NCBI GenBank assembly: GCA_023511615.1
Contig: JAIMBL010000005.1
Location: 1 to 64,000, forward strand
DNA from: Leptolyngbyaceae cyanobacterium HOT.MB2.61
Lineage (GTDB): Bacteria; Cyanobacteriota; Cyanobacteriia; Leptolyngbyales; Leptolyngbyaceae
DNA length: 64,000 nt
Direction of reading: 5' to 3'
Numbering within the stretch: the stretch's first letter is position 1; every line of letters starts with the position of its first letter. The notes below the pieces were generated by a model. The model ran no database searches, was not told the DNA's origin, and was given only the letters and a program-made list of their open reading frames with translations. This document shows positions 60,542 to 64,000 of the stretch, piece after piece. Position numbers and translations under genes: made by a program.

Positions 60542-62947
60542 TTACTTCATTGGCTCAGAGGTTTTCAACAAAGATCGATTCGGAGCCAATTGGCTTTCAT
60601 AGCGGCTGTAAACAACTTGCGTTGAATGCCCGGAAGCAAACCAGTAGAGATCCTGGATCACTTGATAGGCACGATTTTCAGGCTCAGCTTTCAATTGCAC
60701 TAATGCCAGGTTGTTGACTCCAACCACTTCACGCCCATCCTGAAACCAGCGCCATTTCCAAAACATGAAGGGTTGTAGCCATCGCCACCGGGCTCTTCTT
60801 TTGCATTCCGATGAGGACATCAGCCAGGCGGGTGAGTTACCAAAAGTTGGGATCTGGACTGGGTTGCGAGGTATCCACTCCAGTGCACAAAACCAGTCGG
60901 GCTGCTCTGATGGCAAAGACATCTGGGTATCAGCCTGTTTGCCAGAAATGGGGAAGAACTTCCTGTTAGAAAGTTCTGTCATGGTGGGGGGATCGGTCCA
61001 GCCTGCCCAGTGGCGCACCTTTTCTGGCAACAACCACTCTTTCAGACGAGTGTGAATAATTTGAGTTCTGATTTCCTCGTTTTTCAACGCACTGGAAGTT
61101 AATTGAATTAAAACTGATTCCGCCTTAGGAGCTTTAGTAGGGAAGTTTGTATCGATGCAGGACAGACGTACTGTAGAACTGTAGTGGATGTCTCCGGACA
61201 GAATGATTACTTGATTGCGTTGTTCAAATAGAGTGATTAAGAATTGTGCCAGCGCATTATAGTTAATGTTCCAGGCATCTCCTACATCGGTTGAAAATAC
61301 TTTGTTACGTCGTAGCTGCCAGTGATGAATCCAATCAATTACCTGTAGTTCAAATACATTGGTTGGTGCAATGATGAACGTGATTCGAATTTCAGTACCA
61401 GCCGTTTCCTGCAAGGGTTCTAAAAGCTGCCGCTTAAAAGCAGTTGGGCATAATAACATGGGGGGCGTGATCGCCTTTCCATTCGCTGGATAGCCACGCC
61501 AGGTACGGGTATCTAAAACGATCACTTCATGGCACTGGCTCTGTAAGGTGTAATGCCAGGTAATGGTTTCTGGATGCCGATCCAAAATCAATACGGAATC
61601 ATCTTGAATTAATTCAGGTAAACCGGTGTGTGGATTGCTGGGAGGCATACCCAGGTATTGGGCGATCGCACCATAAGCCACCCTATCCGTTCCCTGCGAG
61701 TCAGACCAGGCTTGCGCCGCTGCCAGTAACTTTCCACCCGGTTGATTGGCCTCAAACTGCCAGGGAGTGTTGCCCCATGCCTGAAACACAGCGTAGGCTA
61801 ACAGGGCATTTTGTACAACCCATCGTCCCAACGGACGCCCATACACGCGCAAACACCAGGCCTGATTCAAGTTCCAATCATCACTGACATCATGATCATC
61901 AAAAATTGAGTAGACCGGGACATTGGCGAGAGCGCGCCGTACCTTCCAGAGGGTATGGATGAACTGTTCTATATCCCGCACTTCTCGATCCCACCGTTGG
62001 CAACTCTTGCGATCGCGGGTCATCTCCCGTCCTTTGGGAAAGGGAACCATCCAGCATACCGGCGACCATGCCAGTAAATAGGAGGCGTAATATTCCCCTA
62101 GGCTCAGCAGGTGGCTGTTGACCTTTGCCCGTTTATTCCGCAACCCAGCTGTAAACCCGGCCTGTTTGGTCGCAACTTTGGCCCGCTCCCCGGGGCGCAG
62201 TTGCCTGGGTGTGTAGTGCTGCGAGTTTGGGGCTTCTCTGGGACCAGCCGGAAGCTTTTCATCCCAGCCCAAAAGCAGATTGCCCAGATTGCTGGCTGCC
62301 CACAGTAGCGGATCGGCAACATCATCAGCATAAATCTGATCACCAGTCAGAAATATCTGATGGGGACGTTGCTGGGGCTGGCTGGCAGCCTCTTCAATCA
62401 AACAATCCAGAATTGGTAATGCATCGAACCCATCTCCGTGAGGTTTGCGACAAGAGCCGTGAACGATTCGTAAATGATCGATCTGCTGGGGGGGAAGAGC
62501 AAAGGTTGGCTTCTGGTGCGCAAAATAGCTGATGCTGACACGGGCATAACGATTGGAAACTAACGCCTGTTCCAGTGGGTACTCTGTTTGCTGGGTGGAA
62601 TCGGTAAAGCGGAGGTCATAGGCATACAGGCGATCGCTGCTCAGCCGCTGTCCCATTTCAGATCGGGCCGTAACTGCAACAATGTGGAGAAACTTTCCCA
62701 GTGCAACCGTAGAGCGCGTTGCCTTGAATAAGGAATTGCCAATCTCATTACCGCTGGCAAGGGTTTCGTAAATTGTGAGTTCTACCTGACACGCCTGTTT
62801 TAAGGCCACCCAAACGGTGACGGATTCGGGTTCTGTACTGCGCAAAACGGGGCCGGCCAGGATAAGCGGCAACGCTTGTAAGAATTCACTGCCAATTTGA
62901 GAATCCATTACAAACCGCGAAACCATCGGGGACGAAACGATGCCCAC
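60542..62947 (-). CDS. PhoD-like metallophosphatase
   Basis: 801 residues. Motifs of the PhoD/calcineurin-like superfamily: IVHGSCRKPHGDG, LTGDQIYADDVADP, YSIFDDHDVSDDWN and ILSGDIHYSSTVRL. No clear signal peptide or Tat motif is seen, so it may be cytoplasmic, unlike secreted PhoD. The N-terminal ~120 residues form a beta-rich domain (GPVLRSTEPESVTVWVALK) usual in PhoD. The C-terminus carries Trp-rich sequence (RARWRWLQPFMFWKWRW). The start is GTG at 62,947, or ATG at 62,926 or 62,908. It lies upstream of the TIR-WD40 gene on the same strand, 286 bases apart. Confidence 0.88.
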   Translation of the reverse strand: MGIVSSPMVSRFVMDSQIGSEFLQALPLILAGPVLRSTEPESVTVWVALKQACQVELTIYETLASGNEIGNSLFKATRSTVALGKFLHIVAVTARSEMGQRLSSDRLYAYDLRFTDSTQQTEYPLEQALVSNRYARVSISYFAHQKPTFALPPQQIDHLRIVHGSCRKPHGDGFDALPILDCLIEEAASQPQQRPHQIFLTGDQIYADDVADPLLWAASNLGNLLLGWDEKLPAGPREAPNSQHYTPRQLRPGERAKVATKQAGFTAGLRNKRAKVNSHLLSLGEYYASYLLAWSPVCWMVPFPKGREMTRDRKSCQRWDREVRDIEQFIHTLWKVRRALANVPVYSIFDDHDVSDDWNLNQAWCLRVYGRPLGRWVVQNALLAYAVFQAWGNTPWQFEANQPGGKLLAAAQAWSDSQGTDRVAYGAIAQYLGMPPSNPHTGLPELIQDDSVLILDRHPETITWHYTLQSQCHEVIVLDTRTWRGYPANGKAITPPMLLCPTAFKRQLLEPLQETAGTEIRITFIIAPTNVFELQVIDWIHHWQLRRNKVFSTDVGDAWNINYNALAQFLITLFEQRNQVIILSGDIHYSSTVRLSCIDTNFPTKAPKAESVLIQLTSSALKNEEIRTQIIHTRLKEWLLPEKVRHWAGWTDPPTMTELSNRKFFPISGKQADTQMSLPSEQPDWFCALEWIPRNPVQIPTFGNSPAWLMSSSECKRRARWRWLQPFMFWKWRWFQDGREVVGVNNLALVQLKAEPENRAYQVIQDLYWFASGHSTQVVYSRYESQLAPNRSLLKTSEPMK

Positions 62948-63015
62948 GCGTCAGGTATATTAGCATCAATGTACCGCATTGTAGAAACAATCTCTTCGTC
63001 TGGAGCATTGCTGCA

Positions 63016-64000
63016 CTAGACTGCATAGATCTTGTCCAGTTCCAGAAACGTTTGCAGCAGGACATTCGCTCCCTGGGTGCATTCTTCTGGAGAAGTATAT
63101 TCATCTTCAGAATGGCTAATTCCATTCCGACTGGGAACAAAAATCATACCCATATCAGTGAAGCGTCCGATCTCCTGGGCATCGTGTCCGGCCCGGCTGG
63201 GAAGGTGGGTATAGGGCAGATCTAGCCGTTCACATACCTCTCGAATGACCGTTTTGATTGGCTCAGCCGCCAGTGTTGGCAGGATGTGTAGAGTTTGGCG
63301 TAGGGTGATTTCGGTTTGGGTTGCAGCGGCGATCGCATCCAACTCCTTTTTCAATAAACTCAATAAATATTCCAGATGCTCTTGAGACAGGTCCCGCAGG
63401 TCGATCCTTAAATCCACTTTTCCGGGGACTGTATTCGTTGCATTGGGTGAAATGGTGAAATAACCTACAGTCGCCACCTGATCACCCGGTGTTTCCACGG
63501 CAATCCTGTTCACAGCTAGAACAATGTGAGCGGCGGCTACCAGGGCATCTTTCCGCAGGTGCATGGGAGTTGTTCCAGCGTGGTTCATGCGTCCAACCAC
63601 CGTCACGGCGAAGCGGTACTGCCCCACAATTCCATCCACAACCCCAATTGGAATACCCAGATGCTCTAAAACTCCCCCCTGCTCCACATGTAATTCAACA
63701 AAGGCTGCAATGTCAGAACGGTAGCGTTTTGCCGATCGAATTTTTGACCAGTGCCCCCCAATCTTTTCCAGACAAGGTTGAATCGGTGTCCCATCCAGAC
63801 GAGCATAGTAATCGGGTCCTTCCTTGATTTCGCCAGCCATTGCTTTGCTCCCAATCACCGAACGTTCTTCATCAGTGAACACAATCACTTCAAGCGGGTG
63901 GCGCAACTGAATTTTGTTCTCATTCAACACTCGCACCATCTCTATCCCGGCCAGAACACCCAAACAGCCGTCGTAACGACCTGCAACGGGAACCGTATCA
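63016..64000 (-). CDS. M20-type Zn amidohydrolase (allantoate / N-carbamoyl-amino-acid hydrolase family), partial
   Basis: 328 codons are present; the 5' end is beyond the right edge (the frame is open there: DTVPVAGRYDGCLGVLAG). Metal-ligand motifs are visible: Asp in DTVPVAGRYDG, Glu-Glu in VFTDEERSV, His in FVELHVEQG, and His in NGISHSEDEY. The lid/dimer domain contains VVGRMNHAGTTPMHLRKDA. Family enzymes hydrolyse ureido or carbamoyl groups in allantoate, ureidoglycolate or N-carbamoyl amino acids. Which of these applies here cannot be read. It would fit the nitrogen-scavenging theme of the window. Confidence 0.93.
   Translation of the reverse strand, partial: DTVPVAGRYDGCLGVLAGIEMVRVLNENKIQLRHPLEVIVFTDEERSVIGSKAMAGEIKEGPDYYARLDGTPIQPCLEKIGGHWSKIRSAKRYRSDIAAFVELHVEQGGVLEHLGIPIGVVDGIVGQYRFAVTVVGRMNHAGTTPMHLRKDALVAAAHIVLAVNRIAVETPGDQVATVGYFTISPNATNTVPGKVDLRIDLRDLSQEHLEYLLSLLKKELDAIAAATQTEITLRQTLHILPTLAAEPIKTVIREVCERLDLPYTHLPSRAGHDAQEIGRFTDMGMIFVPSRNGISHSEDEYTSPEECTQGANVLLQTFLELDKIYAV

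Noticed and set aside
60366-60602. 78-codon plus-strand frame between the TIR and PhoD genes
   Set aside because: It overlaps the PhoD 3' end on the other strand, has no recognisable family and no clear ribosome-binding site.

Overview
The window looks like a piece of a filamentous, probably non-heterocystous cyanobacterial chromosome (Leptolyngbya/Oscillatoriales-like; this placement is inference). The HIP1 palindrome GCGATCGC recurs in most genes. Gene content points the same way: cyanophycin synthetase and cyanophycinase, a thylakoid-lumen-type pentapeptide protein, a SigC-type sigma factor, a HetZ-like protein, DUF1517 proteins, the cyanobacterial cyanate operon and many PAS/GAF histidine kinases. 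I found no rRNA, tRNA, CRISPR array, transposase or prophage gene.

Layout. 1-6.5 kb: a MASE1-PAS-GAF histidine kinase, then a glyoxylate aminotransferase, a lumenal pentapeptide protein and a hydroxypyruvate/glyoxylate reductase-like dehydrogenase, a plausible photorespiratory neighbourhood. 6.5-15.1 kb (minus strand): a small unknown gene, an M28 peptidase, a beta-phosphoglucomutase-like HAD gene with no standard start codon, a GH65 disaccharide phosphorylase, a PhzF isomerase, and a GGDEF-EAL sensor gene broken by two in-frame stops. 15.3-19.2 kb: pdhB, secD, secF and a small membrane protein, the last three overlapping. 19.3-21.5 kb: a divergent histidine kinase and AraC-type response regulator. 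22-26.7 kb: cynA-cynB-cynD-cynS and a cation-efflux protein. 27-30.8 kb: a nucleotide cyclase with a fourfold-repeated unknown domain, a large pentapeptide protein, and ispF. 30.9-37.8 kb: two DUF1517 paralogues, trmD, cphB and cphA. 37.8-43.3 kb: a three-gene signalling operon with an AhpD-like sensor domain. 43.6-52.5 kb: hetZ-like, Sua5/YrdC, larC, pyrE, a secreted protein, a cupin, an HNH nuclease, a DHH phosphoesterase and sixA. 52.7-64 kb: priA, sigC, a TIR-WD40 protein, a PhoD-like phosphatase, and a partial M20-type amidohydrolase running off the right edge.

Themes. Nitrogen and carbon salvage recurs: cyanate uptake and hydrolysis, cyanophycin storage and breakdown, N-carbamoyl or ureido hydrolysis, photorespiratory glyoxylate and glycerate handling. 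Signalling is dense: five histidine kinases and response regulators, a nucleotide cyclase and the broken c-di-GMP gene.

The most unusual features are structural. At least four dispersed repeat families lie between genes. Repeats also intrude into coding sequence: the dehydrogenase and pyrE C-termini are encoded by repeats, and larC, priA and GH65 carry low-complexity segments of the same kind found between genes. The best candidates for undescribed biology are the cyclase with four copies of an unknown helical domain, the AhpD-like redox-sensor kinase operon, the TIR protein with about 14 WD40 repeats, and the cyanate-binding protein whose Tat/lipobox signal lies about 130 residues inside the protein.
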